NCBI RefSeq assembly: GCF_019739195.1
Contig: NZ_JAHHDS010000003.1
Span: 372,001-436,000 of the forward strand
From: Microcella sp.
GTDB taxonomy: Bacteria > Actinomycetota > Actinomycetes > Actinomycetales > Microbacteriaceae
DNA: 64,000 nt
Direction: 5' to 3'
Part shown: piece after piece, positions 41,955 through 50,404 of the stretch
Numbering within the stretch: the first letter of the stretch is position 1
How the letters are laid out: each line of letters opens with the position of its first letter
Notes under the pieces: model-generated
The model's input: only the letters and a program-made list of their open reading frames with translations
Databases searched by the model: none
What the model was told of the DNA's origin: nothing
Translations under genes and position numbers: made by a program

Positions 41955-42782
41955 CTAGGCTACCGCGCCGAGCTGGTCGAGCGAGACGGTCGGAATCGCG
42001 ATCCAGCCCTCCACCTCGGCGAGCGCCCGCTGATGGGGGTCAGGCGGGATGCTCGCACCCCGTACGTGCGCGAGCGCAACCAGCGCGGCCAGCACCGCAT
42101 CGAGTGCATCGGCCGAGGTCGTCATGCGGGTGCGGTGCTCGCCGAGCTCAAGCCAGGGGGCGGACTGCTCAAGGTCGGCGATGAGGGCGCGGCGAGCATC
42201 CGTCGACTGCTTGTAGCCCGCAGCCGTGAGCCCCCACACGCGCAAGGCCATCGCGGGGTAGACCTCGACGACGGCGCTCGGATGCGCTCCCGAACGGTTG
42301 GCGACCCGACCATCGGCGGCAAGACGCTGCAGCAGCACGGCGCAGCGCAGCGCGGTCATGCCGAGCCGGTCGGTCGCGACGCTCAGAGGCCGCGCTCCCG
42401 TGCGCTCGGTGACGACGCGGTCGGTCTCGCGGTACGCCAGTCGGCGGCGCCAGGCCAGGTCGCCCGTCGCCGGCAGTGCTGCCGGGTCGTTCGCACCCGC
42501 GAGCGCAGCCGTGGGGCCGGCGGGCTGAACGCCGCCGACCGCGGCAGCTGTCTCGACCGCGCCCGAGTGCCGCGACACGAAGTCGACGAAGTCGCGCGGC
42601 CAGCCTAAGGCGCAGTCGATGCCGATCAGCTCGACCTCGCGGGTCGCCCGCACGATGGTCTCGTCGTCGACGCCGAGCTGCAGCGACTCGAGCGCGAGGG
42701 CTCCCCCACTAGCGCTGAGCACCGCGAGCGCCGTGCCCGCCGCCTCCGCCGCCAGGTCGACCCCCGCGACCCGCGCGATCAT
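41955..42782 (-). CDS. DUF429 protein
   Basis: 275 residues. It opens MIARVAGVDLAAEAAGTALAVL, a strand carrying the Asp of the RNase H-like fold, followed by IGIDCALGWPRDFVDFVSRH, YRETDR and CTERTGARPLS-like text, then VVEVYPAMALRVWGL and SADALDAVLAALVAL with acidic residues. This is the usual DUF429 order. DUF429 proteins have the RNase H fold and no settled function. The ATG at 42782 overlaps the VapC stop, so it is the third gene of the vapBC operon or follows it closely. Confidence 0.8.
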   Translation of the reverse strand: MIARVAGVDLAAEAAGTALAVLSASGGALALESLQLGVDDETIVRATREVELIGIDCALGWPRDFVDFVSRHSGAVETAAAVGGVQPAGPTAALAGANDPAALPATGDLAWRRRLAYRETDRVVTERTGARPLSVATDRLGMTALRCAVLLQRLAADGRVANRSGAHPSAVVEVYPAMALRVWGLTAAGYKQSTDARRALIADLEQSAPWLELGEHRTRMTTSADALDAVLAALVALAHVRGASIPPDPHQRALAEVEGWIAIPTVSLDQLGAVA

Positions 42783-43174
42783 TGCGCCTCGACGATCGCC
42801 ACGGCGAGCCCGTGCGCGGCGCGCTCGAGCCGACGATCATTGGTCCACAGTGCAGAACAGCCAGCCTTTTGCGCTGCGGCCAGGTGCAGGGCATCCGGTG
42901 TCGAGAGACTGTGACGAGCGCGCAACTCAGCGGCCCGCACGAAGACCTCCTCATCGAACGGCGCTCGACCCGTGGCGTCAAGTGTCGCGCGGTAGTAGTC
43001 GACAAGCGCCAGATCACCACGCTTCAGCGGCCCCGTGAGGCATTCCATGACCACAAGCGGCGAGATCACGATTTCGTCGTCAGCGTGGTCGGCAAGCGCC
43101 TGTCGTGCGGTGCGCCCCCGCTCGCCGTCGTCTTCGACCGCATAGATGAGGATGCACGAGTCAAGATAGATCAC
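42779..43174 (-). CDS. vapC: PIN-domain ribonuclease toxin (VapC)
   Basis: 131 residues from a GTG. MIYLDSCILIYAVE supplies the first acidic residue, VVMECLTG the conserved Glu, and STPDALHLAAA and WTNDRRLERAA the remaining acidic residues: a complete PIN site. It starts 3 bases after the antitoxin stop and its stop overlaps the DUF429 gene. It differs strongly from the VapC at 15259-15651, so the two modules are unrelated acquisitions. Confidence 0.88.
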   Translation of the reverse strand: MIYLDSCILIYAVEDDGERGRTARQALADHADDEIVISPLVVMECLTGPLKRGDLALVDYYRATLDATGRAPFDEEVFVRAAELRARHSLSTPDALHLAAAQKAGCSALWTNDRRLERAAHGLAVAIVEAQ

Positions 43175-43177
43175 GTC

Positions 43178-43426
43178 CTACGAGCCCCAGCTCTCGCGAG
43201 CATCAAGAATGTCGGCGTCGATCTCGGCAGCACTGCGTGAGCTGGGCGGCGGATTGCGCACGAGCCGCTCCGCGAGCGCTCCTCCCGTGAAGCGCGGCTG
43301 CTCGACCGGCACCAGGCGCACTACCGGTCGGCCGCGCTTCGCAATCACGACATCATCGCCGTTCTCGGCCGCGGCAACGAGCTTCGAGAGGCTGTTGCGG
43401 GCATCCAGAATATTGATCGGCTTCAT
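43178..43426 (-). CDS. Phd/YefM-family antitoxin
   Basis: 82 residues from the ATG at 43426 (GGAAGCGAG upstream). MKPINILDARNSLSKLVAAAENGDDVVIAKRGRPVVRLVP is the Phd/YefM DNA-binding fold, and the acidic tail (SAAEIDADILDARESWG) should occupy the toxin. First gene of the second VapBC operon. Confidence 0.85.
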   Translation of the reverse strand: MKPINILDARNSLSKLVAAAENGDDVVIAKRGRPVVRLVPVEQPRFTGGALAERLVRNPPPSSRSAAEIDADILDARESWGS

Positions 43427-43533
43427 CAGCTCGCTTCCAGCAGTCGCAGTCTGGCGTTGTTTCCTAGCCAGAATATCAAGGTTCTCAACGAGAGCCCCCA
43501 AGTGAGGGATATCCGAATGTCTGGCCTCCCCCC

Positions 43534-43546
43534 TAAAGTCAGATTC
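43534..43546 (+). promoter_or_regulatory. -10 element TAAAGT, leaderless start
   Basis: TAAAGT at 43534-43539, seven bases, then ATG at 43547. It supports this start over the longer frame from 43457. Confidence 0.5.
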
Positions 43547-44422
43547 ATGAATGAAGAACCCACCTCAGAAACGCCCGACAGCACCACCCCACCCCCTGCC
43601 GTCGAGACGCCCGCTTACACAGCGCCCGTCGCGTCGGCCTCAACGCCCGGCAAGGGCATGGCCATCACGGCACTCATCATCGGCATCGTGGCGCTTCTCG
43701 GTGTCGCCATTCCCGTGCTCAACGTGTTCTCGGCGATCCTCGCCGTCGTAGGTCTGGTCCTCGGAATTGTGGCCCTCTCGAAAGCAACCTCGAAGGGCTT
43801 GCCCCTCAGCGGCGTCATCGTCTCGGGGCTGGCACTCCTGCTCTCGATTGTCTTCATCGTGGTCTACGTGACCGGTTTCACCAACGCAGTGAACGACGTG
43901 CGTGACGACACATCAATCATTGATGAAGAACAGACTGATGCAGAGCCTCAGGCCCCCGAAGAGCCCGCCGAGGCTGAGCAAGGAACTCGGGACAACCCCG
44001 CACCGCTCGGAACAACCATCGAGGTCTCCGAGTTCGGCCAGCCGATCTATGAGCTGACCATGGGGCCGTCGACGCTCGATGCCACCGCGCTCGTGCTGGC
44101 CGAGAACCAGTTCAACGAGGCGCCGCCCGAGGGCTTCCAGTACGCGCTCGTGCCGGTGACGGTCACCTACATCGGAGACGAGAGCGGTCTTCCGTGGGTC
44201 GACTTCACTATCGAGTTCGTCTCCGCGGCAGGAACCACACACACTGAGAGCGACTCATTCGCAGTCGCGCCCGCCCCGACCTTCATGGACATCAACGACC
44301 TGTTCACCGGCGCATCGGGCACGGGCAACATTGTCATCCTCATCCCCACCGAGAACGCCGCAGGCGGTACCTGGGCGGTCTCGACGCTCTTCGGAGACCC
44401 GTTCTTCTTCACTGCCGAGTAG
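43547..44422 (+). CDS. DUF4190/DUF4352-type membrane protein
   Basis: 291 residues from the ATG at 43547. A Pro/Thr-rich N-terminus is followed by two helices (GMAITALIIGIVALLG, IPVLNVFSAILAVVGLVLGIVAL) and a third (GVIVSGLALLLSIVFIVVYV) in the DUF4190 pattern. A Glu-rich linker then leads to a ~140-residue extracytoplasmic domain with RDNPAPLGTTIEV and PEGFQYALVPVTVTYIG, typical of DUF4352 immunoglobulin-like domains. Probably an envelope protein; role unknown. A strong hairpin follows the stop. Confidence 0.78.
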   Translation: MNEEPTSETPDSTTPPPAVETPAYTAPVASASTPGKGMAITALIIGIVALLGVAIPVLNVFSAILAVVGLVLGIVALSKATSKGLPLSGVIVSGLALLLSIVFIVVYVTGFTNAVNDVRDDTSIIDEEQTDAEPQAPEEPAEAEQGTRDNPAPLGTTIEVSEFGQPIYELTMGPSTLDATALVLAENQFNEAPPEGFQYALVPVTVTYIGDESGLPWVDFTIEFVSAAGTTHTESDSFAVAPAPTFMDINDLFTGASGTGNIVILIPTENAAGGTWAVSTLFGDPFFFTAE

Positions 44423-44440
44423 CGACCGCGCACTTGCGAG

Positions 44441-44479
44441 GAGTCAGTCGTGCGGATTCACCATCCGCACGACTGACTC
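44441..44479. terminator. Perfect 17-bp hairpin between convergent genes
   Basis: 44441-44457 and 44463-44479 are perfect reverse complements around TCACC. It lies between the membrane protein and the convergent J-domain gene and can serve both. Confidence 0.8.
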
Positions 44480-44510
44480 TCTTCGCGATGCCGACGTCTC
44501 ATTGCACCCC

Positions 44511-45437
44511 TCACACGAAGCGCACGGCCGACTGCAACCGCGTGCGCACCTCGAACAGGTCGGTGCCGCCGACTCCGACCCCGGGCAGCCCCGTGCGGAT
44601 GGCGTTGACGAGGCGCGAGCGCTGCAGCAGCAGGCCCTGGGCCCCCCGCACGGTGCCGAGCTCAGTGAGCGACTGCGCGGCCTGATCGTCTTCGACGACG
44701 ATTGCAAGGGCCGAGAACTTCACGCGCCCCGCCCGCGCGAGCACGCGCGCCCTCGAGCCCAGCAGTGCGAGCGGCTTCTCGCCGGGCGCCAGGCCCTCGC
44801 CGATGACCTCGCCGCGCTTGACCGACACCGCGGTGCCCCAGTCTTCACTCAAGACCGCCCATAAGCCCGTCGGCCCGAGCACGACGTGGTCGAGCTTGTC
44901 GTCGCGCGTCGACCCGGCAAGCACGTCGTGCCAGATCGTGAAACCCATGCCGAGGGTCGCCAAGGCCGCGGCCGAGCGCTCTTCGGCGATCGCCGCCGCG
45001 AGCAGGTGACGGATCTGCCGGGGTGCCGAGCGCACGAGGGCATCGTCGAAAGGGTCGGGCAGGTCGGCTCCGCGACCCACCCACTCGCGGATGTGGTCGA
45101 GGTACTGCTCGCGATACCACCCGCCGGGGTGGCCGTGCGACTTCGCCGAAGGCCGCGAGTCGTAGCGCTGCGGGCCCGAAGCCCCGCCGCCCGACTGCGA
45201 CCAGGCGCGCGACACAGAGCCAGCATCCGCCCCCGAATCGTAGGCGTTGCGCGCTGACGGCGAGCCGACCCGCTGCCACGCCCGCTGCACGGCGTCGAAC
45301 TGCGCAGCCGAGCCGCCCGTATCGGGGTGGGCTTTGCGAAGCGCTACCCGGTACGCCCGTTTGAGTTCGTCGTCTGACGCCGTCGGCGAGACCCCCAGCA
45401 CCTCATAAGGGTTGGCGGCCAGAGGTGAATCAGACAT
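44511..45437 (-). CDS. J-domain protein with NERD-like C-terminus
   Basis: 308 residues. The N-terminal J-domain (residues about 9-65) has NPYEVLGVSPTASDDELKRAYR, the HPD tripeptide in KAHPDTGG, and FDAVQRAWQRVG. A Ser/Gly/Pro linker follows. The C-terminal half (about 150-300) contains DKLDHVVLGPTGLWAVLSEDW, close to the NERD pattern in which the protein meets DNA or a nuclease site. J-domains deliver clients to DnaK. The NERD-like part may make it a nuclease-linked co-chaperone, which is inference. No dnaK is nearby. Confidence 0.78.
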   Translation of the reverse strand: MSDSPLAANPYEVLGVSPTASDDELKRAYRVALRKAHPDTGGSAAQFDAVQRAWQRVGSPSARNAYDSGADAGSVSRAWSQSGGGASGPQRYDSRPSAKSHGHPGGWYREQYLDHIREWVGRGADLPDPFDDALVRSAPRQIRHLLAAAIAEERSAAALATLGMGFTIWHDVLAGSTRDDKLDHVVLGPTGLWAVLSEDWGTAVSVKRGEVIGEGLAPGEKPLALLGSRARVLARAGRVKFSALAIVVEDDQAAQSLTELGTVRGAQGLLLQRSRLVNAIRTGLPGVGVGGTDLFEVRTRLQSAVRFV

Positions 45438-45475
45438 GGTGGGGCCAGCCTAGGGCCCCACCATGAACAGGGTTC

Positions 45476-45640
45476 TCAGTGGGCGAAAGCCGGTTCGAAC
45501 CCCAGATCACCCGGCGGCAAGAAGTTCAGCAGCACCACGATCGTTGCCGTGGCGAGCACGAAGATCGTCGACGCGATGATGGCGAGGGCCACACTGAGTC
45601 GAGATGTCGTCTGCTGCGGCGCTTCGAGCTGTTTGTTCAT
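45476..45640 (-). CDS. Small single-pass membrane protein
   Basis: 54 residues: MNKQLEAPQQTTSRLSVA, then a hydrophobic helix (about 16-41), and a short outer tail NFLPPGDLGFEPAFAH. The ribosome site is CCAGGGGGTGTACTC, which repeats the core of the upstream microORF. The upstream microORF at 45660-45725 ends 19 bases before this ATG, so the two could be coupled. It follows the beta-glucan operon on the same strand and may belong to it, for instance as a synthase accessory. Confidence 0.65.
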   Translation of the reverse strand: MNKQLEAPQQTTSRLSVALAIIASTIFVLATATIVVLLNFLPPGDLGFEPAFAH

Positions 45641-45659
45641 GAGTACACCCCCTGGAAAG

Positions 45660-45725
45660 CTAGTTAAGGTAGGCGGGCGGCGCGGAGCACACCACCCCCT
45701 GGACGAGTCGGCGAGAGTGGTTCAT
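45660..45725 (-). CDS. MicroORF A, 21 codons with core VQGVV
   Basis: From ATG at 45725 it encodes MNHSRRLVQGVVCSAPPAYLN and a stop at 45660, given here because its length is at the limit of what can be quoted. MicroORF B at 50405-50461 aligns without gaps from the ATG: M-x-H-x-R-x-x-V-Q-G-V-V. Fifteen bases (CACCACCCCCTGGAC on the plus strand) are identical. It lies just upstream of the small membrane-protein gene. It may be a leader peptide that controls translation of that gene, but no expression evidence exists in the sequence. Confidence 0.5.
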   Translation of the reverse strand: MNHSRRLVQGVVCSAPPAYLN

Positions 45726-45751
45726 AATGCCGCTGCGCCGCCGTGCCGCCG

Positions 45752-47839
45752 TCATCGCTGCGCCATGATGAACGCCAGCAGGTAGCTGCGCGAATTGCCG
45801 TCGTCGATGCTCGACAGCGGCAGGTCGCGTGCGGCCTCGAGCGCGAGCTCGGCCTGCTCGCTGCCCGCGAGCGCCTGGTACATGAGCAGGTAGTCGGCGA
45901 ACTGCGGCGCCGGCCCCTGCGCGGTAGCCTCATCGATATTGGCGAGGATGCGCTCCGGATCGCCCGCGAGCGACGCCGAGGTGCCCGGCCGCATGGGCAG
46001 CAGTTGAATGCCCAGAATGGCCGCGGGTTCGGGACTGAACCAGGTGCCGTAGTCGCGCTTGCCATCCCACACGATGCCGACGACGGAGCGGTCGAAGCCG
46101 TCGTACGGCTGCGTGGTCGTATCGAACTGCGTGTAGTAGGTGCGGGCGGAGTGCGACTCGAGGGCGAGCATCCACCGCGCCTGCTCTTCCAGGGCCGCAT
46201 CGCCGGCGACGGCGCCCCACAGCGCGAGCGAATGGTGCGCCGCGACGGCCTCCGAGCTCGACTCCTGGTTGTTGCCGTCGGCGAACGGGGAGAAGCCCGA
46301 CGCCCACGAGTGGCCCGAGTACGGGTCGAACGCGCGACGGGTCGGAAGACTCTCGCCACCCGAGCTCGCGATATCTGCAGCGAGCAGCGAGATCATCGGC
46401 CGCAGCTCGTCGACGAGTTGCTCGTCGACGAGTTGCTCGTCGACCTGCCCCTCGTCAGTCAGCGAGGCCACGGCGGCCGCGTAGATGAAGCTGCCGTAGT
46501 GGAAGTGGTGGTCGTTGAACTCGTCAGAGCCGAACGATGGCACCTGGCCGACGATGCCGCGCAACTCGGGGTCGTAGACGAAGCAGCGGTCAGCACGAGA
46601 CTCGCAGCCGTCGAGTTCAGCCCACGTGCGCAGTTCTCCCACCAGCCGCTCGCGCAGGTCGTCAGCGATGCCGGGCTGCTGCAGCTCGTGCGCGAGAGAC
46701 AACAACGTGGCGATGCGGGCGAGAGCCTTGCCACCGAAGTACGTGTCCGCGGGCAGGTCGGGAATCGTGGAGGCCTCGAGCTTGAGAACCTCGACAAGTT
46801 CATCTCGCTCGGCCTCGGAGATTCCGCTCAGATCGAGACTGCTCAACGTCTCGACGTCTGACCCCGCCGAGACCGGCACCGAGTACGACAGCTCAGAGCC
46901 GCCCCACAGGGTCATCGACCCGTACGTCGTCAGCACCTCGCCTAGCGCACAATCGGTGGCCACGTCGTTCTCGCGCTGGTGAGGCAGTGCCCCGATGATC
47001 GTGGGCGAATCGTCGGCGGTGCGATACCTCAACGTTGTCAGGGCTTCGTCTCCGTCGACGCTGTACTGCACGTCGACACCGACGATCGGGCTCGACGCGA
47101 GCGGTGCGATGTCGTCGACACTCGAGCCCTCGGGCACGACTGCCCACGTGGCCGAGGCGCCCTCGGGCAGGCGCAGCGTGCGCCCTTGCCCGTCGAGCTC
47201 ACCATCGGCAGCGACGAGCGCATACTCAGCGTCGACGACGCGTGCGCGCCACACGCCCGGTTCGTCCGCGGGTTCGAACGACGCGCCCAGTTCGAGTTCG
47301 TGCTCGACCGCAGCGCGATAGCCCACGATGGGCGAGCCGCGCGCGATCGTGACGGTACCGAGCTCGACGTCGCTGTCGTCGAGCATGGCGGTCGCGACCG
47401 AGACCTCGTCAAACCCGGTGACGAGCGTCTGAGCAGCGCCGACATCGACCGCGATGTGCGCGACCGCGGGCGCCGCGATCAGGCCCGGCTGCGTGGTCAC
47501 CGAAGGCACGCCGAAGGAGAACCCGCCGTCGGTGAGCGCGAACGACAGTGGCAGCGGAAAGACCGGCTGCGGTTCATCACCGAACACCATGCCGCTGAAC
47601 CAGCGATTGGTGGGCGGCACCAGGTCGTCGGCGAGGCGCTGCATCGATACGGATGCGAGCGAGTCACGCGGCACCTCATCGAGGTACTGGGCGATCTCGG
47701 AGTCAGGCAGCACGACGCGGCCATCGTCCGCCGCCGGCGCGTCGTCCGGCGGCGCGGCTGCGGAGCACCCCGACAGCACCATCGTCAGCGCGATGGTGAG
47801 GGCGGTGGCCATGCGGCGCTCGTTCATCGCCGCGCTCAC
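45752..47839 (-). CDS. GH81 endo-beta-1,3-glucanase lipoprotein
   Basis: 695 residues. A signal peptide with lipobox LSGC anchors it outside. GH81 landmarks follow: VPPTNRWFSGMVFGD near the start, DCALGEVLTTYGSM in the middle, EFNDHHFHYGSFIYAAAVAS, and DPYSGHSWASGFSPFADGNNQESSSEA, which includes the catalytic Glu residues. GH81 enzymes cut beta-1,3-glucan internally. The start overlaps the HlyD-like gene (ATGA). Placed behind a glucan synthase it probably trims or releases the polymer. A tandem QLVDE repeat (DNA period 15) lies near residue 465. Confidence 0.88.
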   Translation of the reverse strand: MSAAMNERRMATALTIALTMVLSGCSAAAPPDDAPAADDGRVVLPDSEIAQYLDEVPRDSLASVSMQRLADDLVPPTNRWFSGMVFGDEPQPVFPLPLSFALTDGGFSFGVPSVTTQPGLIAAPAVAHIAVDVGAAQTLVTGFDEVSVATAMLDDSDVELGTVTIARGSPIVGYRAAVEHELELGASFEPADEPGVWRARVVDAEYALVAADGELDGQGRTLRLPEGASATWAVVPEGSSVDDIAPLASSPIVGVDVQYSVDGDEALTTLRYRTADDSPTIIGALPHQRENDVATDCALGEVLTTYGSMTLWGGSELSYSVPVSAGSDVETLSSLDLSGISEAERDELVEVLKLEASTIPDLPADTYFGGKALARIATLLSLAHELQQPGIADDLRERLVGELRTWAELDGCESRADRCFVYDPELRGIVGQVPSFGSDEFNDHHFHYGSFIYAAAVASLTDEGQVDEQLVDEQLVDELRPMISLLAADIASSGGESLPTRRAFDPYSGHSWASGFSPFADGNNQESSSEAVAAHHSLALWGAVAGDAALEEQARWMLALESHSARTYYTQFDTTTQPYDGFDRSVVGIVWDGKRDYGTWFSPEPAAILGIQLLPMRPGTSASLAGDPERILANIDEATAQGPAPQFADYLLMYQALAGSEQAELALEAARDLPLSSIDDGNSRSYLLAFIMAQR

Positions 47840-48579
47840 AGGTCGAGGGCGGTGCGCACATCGGCGATGAACTCGCGAACGGCATCGGTGAAGGCGGCCA
47901 GGGCGTCGTCGTTGCGCAGGTCCATAGTCGCGTTGACCGGGGTGCCGGGCAGGATGAAGTTGTCGAGCTCGTCGAACTGCCGCTGGTCGATGAGCACCGT
48001 CACGACAGCGATCGCGTCGCCGTCAGCGGTCGTCGTCTCGACCGGGCCAGCCTCGCCGATCAATTGAGTGCCGTCAGGCAGCGCAACAACGACCTGAGCG
48101 CCCTCGTAGATACGTGCGAAGTCAGTCGGGGTGAGGCGGAACTCGGCGGTCACCGACAGGGTCTCGGTAGCGGCAATGGAGGCGATCGACGCACCGGCCG
48201 GCGCATAGGCACCCTGCGGAACCTCGACATCCAGCACAATGCCCGTCACAGCCGAGGTCACCGTGAGGGTGCCGTCGGCATTGACGCGGTAGACCTCCGT
48301 CGACTGCACCACCAGGTCGTCGTTCAGGTCACGCAGCAGGTCGTTGCTCTGAATCGTTGCGATCGGGTCGCCCGGGTTCACAAGGTCGCCGCGCGAGACG
48401 AACTGTTCGACTACGGGGCCGGGATAATCGCTGCCGACGCCGTAGTTGACGGCGTCGATCTGCGCCGAGGTCGCCGTGGCTTCACCTTTGCGCTGCGAGA
48501 GCGCGACCGTGAGGGCCGCGACGAGAGCGACGACGAGAATGGTGCCGAAGAACAGGCGAAAACGGGTCGACCAGGTCAT
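47836..48579 (-). CDS. Membrane-fusion-like (HlyD-type) partner of the glucan synthase
   Basis: 247 residues. One N-terminal helix (FRLFFGTILVVALVAALTVAL) anchors it. The outer part has a lipoyl/barrel-like half motif (PGPVVEQFVSRGDLVNPGDPIATI) and its return half (TSAVTGIVLDVEVPQGAYAPAGASIASI), the membrane-fusion-protein pattern, here without the long coiled coil. BgsB of the mixed-linkage glucan system of rhizobia is of this type. Overlaps both neighbours by ATGA. Probably guides the nascent glucan through the envelope. Confidence 0.78.
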   Translation of the reverse strand: MTWSTRFRLFFGTILVVALVAALTVALSQRKGEATATSAQIDAVNYGVGSDYPGPVVEQFVSRGDLVNPGDPIATIQSNDLLRDLNDDLVVQSTEVYRVNADGTLTVTSAVTGIVLDVEVPQGAYAPAGASIASIAATETLSVTAEFRLTPTDFARIYEGAQVVVALPDGTQLIGEAGPVETTTADGDAIAVVTVLIDQRQFDELDNFILPGTPVNATMDLRNDDALAAFTDAVREFIADVRTALDL

Positions 48580-50273
48580 GAGGTCACTTCCTTCGTTGAG
48601 CGTGCGGTGGCGGCCATGCGAACGCTGCGACGTCGCGCGGCCCTGTCGGCCAGGCGGATGCGCCGCGCCTCGATCACTGCCGTGATAATGAACGCGCAGA
48701 TGATGAGGGTGTTGGTGACGTTCCAGGCGGTCGCGAGCGTCAGGGCACCGTTGCCCAGGTCTTTGTAGATGGCGACCACCGACGTCAGGGCGAGGAAGAC
48801 GAAGAAGAGCGTCTGGGGCACCATGTAGTTGAACGGCGACTGCCGCTTCCGGGCGCCGCCCGTGACGTGCCAGCTCTTACGTCGGCCGGTGATGACGTTG
48901 ATGAGCGCGCGCAGGTAGATCGGAAACGACACGGCGGCGAGCATGAGCGTCTCCCAGCGGAACGACCCCATGGTCGCGAAGGCCAGCAAGATCTGAAGCC
49001 CGTAGAAGCCGAAGTAGAAGGCGAACCACTCGAAGGGCGTGACCCCCAGGTTGACCGGCCGAAGATCGAAGAAGATCTCGAGAGGCGGCACCATGAGCAG
49101 CATGAGGGGCACGATGCCGATCAGGTAGTGCGTCGCGGTCACCAGGTACTGGATGCGCTGATCAGGGGTGAGCCGCCGCCGCCGGCTGAGCGGGTTGTGG
49201 GTCAGCAGAATCTCGAACCCTCCGGTCGCCCACCGCATCTGCTGCTTCGTGTAGTCCTCGATCGTCTCCGGGGCGTCGCCGACCGCGAGAGTGATCGGAA
49301 TGTAGACCGATGTCCACCCGCGCTCGTGCAGCATGAGGGAGGTCCAGACGTCTTCGGAGAGCGAGTCGGTGTAGATGCCCCCCACGTTGTCGATGGCCGT
49401 GCGCCGGAAGACGACGTTGGTGCCGACACAGAACGCGGCGTTGAAACGATTGCGACCCGGTTGCACGAACCGGTAGAAGAGCGATTGCATGAACGCCGCA
49501 CCCCGAGCGATGAGGGTCGTGTGATTGCCGTAGGTCTGCGGCGTCTGCACGAACGCCACCTTCTCTTCGACGAAGAACGGCACGGTCTCGATGAGAAAGT
49601 CGTGGGCGGGTACGAAGTCGGCGTCGAAGATGGCGAAGTACTCTCCGGAGGTCACGCTCAGGGCGTGGTTCACGTTGCCCGCCTTGGCGCCGTTGCTGCT
49701 GAGTCGCCTGATGTAACGGGCTCCGAGCCGCGCCGCGAGTTCGCGCACATCGTCAGAGCGCCCGTCATCGAGAATCCAGGTCTCGTGCTGGCCGTGCATG
49801 GCGAGCGCCGCCGTCGCCGTGCGCTCGATCACCTCGAGCGGCTCGCCATACACCGTGATGAAGACATCGATCGTGACGGGTGCTTCGTCGATGCGCAGCG
49901 GCTCGCTCTGCGGAACCACATGGGGGCGTTCGCCGAGCGAGTTCACCGACTGCACGATCTCGCGCTGCGTGCGATGAAACGCGAAGCCGCGGGGGTCCTG
50001 GCCGCCCGACAGAATCGTCCACAGCGAGACGAGCGCATGACTGATCAGCACGACCTCGGCGATGATCACGAGCACGAAGGGCAGCAGATCGCCCCTGTTC
50101 TCGGGGTTGAGGAGAAAGATCGAGTACGCGAGCGCACCGAGCAGGGCGAGCACGATGAACAGCAGCACCGAAGGCGAGTTGATCGACGCGTTCACGGGCG
50201 TGTGCGCCACTGGCTCGTCGATCGAGTACCGTCGGCCGACTGCGGGCTCAGGTCGTGTCGGGGTGGTCACCAT
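48576..50273 (-). CDS. GT2 beta-glucan synthase (BcsA/BgsA/CrdS-like)
   Basis: 565 residues. Two N-terminal helices precede a GT2 domain: VFITVYGEPLEV, WILDDGRSDDV, AIFDADFVPAH (the DxD), FCVGTNVVFRRTAI, DSLSEDVWTSL (the T/SED catalytic motif) and KQQMRWATGGFEI (QxxRW). Four or five helices follow. There is no PilZ domain, so c-di-GMP control, if any, is not through this protein. Such processive enzymes make linear beta-glucans from UDP-glucose and extrude them. Presence of a GH81 beta-1,3-glucanase and a BgsB-like partner argues for a beta-1,3 or mixed-linkage glucan rather than cellulose. Confidence 0.85.
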   Translation of the reverse strand: MVTTPTRPEPAVGRRYSIDEPVAHTPVNASINSPSVLLFIVLALLGALAYSIFLLNPENRGDLLPFVLVIIAEVVLISHALVSLWTILSGGQDPRGFAFHRTQREIVQSVNSLGERPHVVPQSEPLRIDEAPVTIDVFITVYGEPLEVIERTATAALAMHGQHETWILDDGRSDDVRELAARLGARYIRRLSSNGAKAGNVNHALSVTSGEYFAIFDADFVPAHDFLIETVPFFVEEKVAFVQTPQTYGNHTTLIARGAAFMQSLFYRFVQPGRNRFNAAFCVGTNVVFRRTAIDNVGGIYTDSLSEDVWTSLMLHERGWTSVYIPITLAVGDAPETIEDYTKQQMRWATGGFEILLTHNPLSRRRRLTPDQRIQYLVTATHYLIGIVPLMLLMVPPLEIFFDLRPVNLGVTPFEWFAFYFGFYGLQILLAFATMGSFRWETLMLAAVSFPIYLRALINVITGRRKSWHVTGGARKRQSPFNYMVPQTLFFVFLALTSVVAIYKDLGNGALTLATAWNVTNTLIICAFIITAVIEARRIRLADRAARRRSVRMAATARSTKEVTS

Positions 50274-50404
50274 GGGTCTTCTCTTTCGCTGGGTACTGGC
50301 GCAGAGCGGGGTCAGGGCTCAGAGAGACGGCGACGGCGGCGACTCACGGTGCCGTGCCATCGCGGGGGTCGCGTGCACAGCGGCATGACTGTCAGCGGGC
50401 CACG

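Noticed and set aside
45688-45702. CACCACCCCCTGGAC as a pure transcription factor site
   Set aside because: Both copies fall inside in-frame microORFs at the same codon position, so a coding or translational role is the simpler reading; regulator binding is not excluded.
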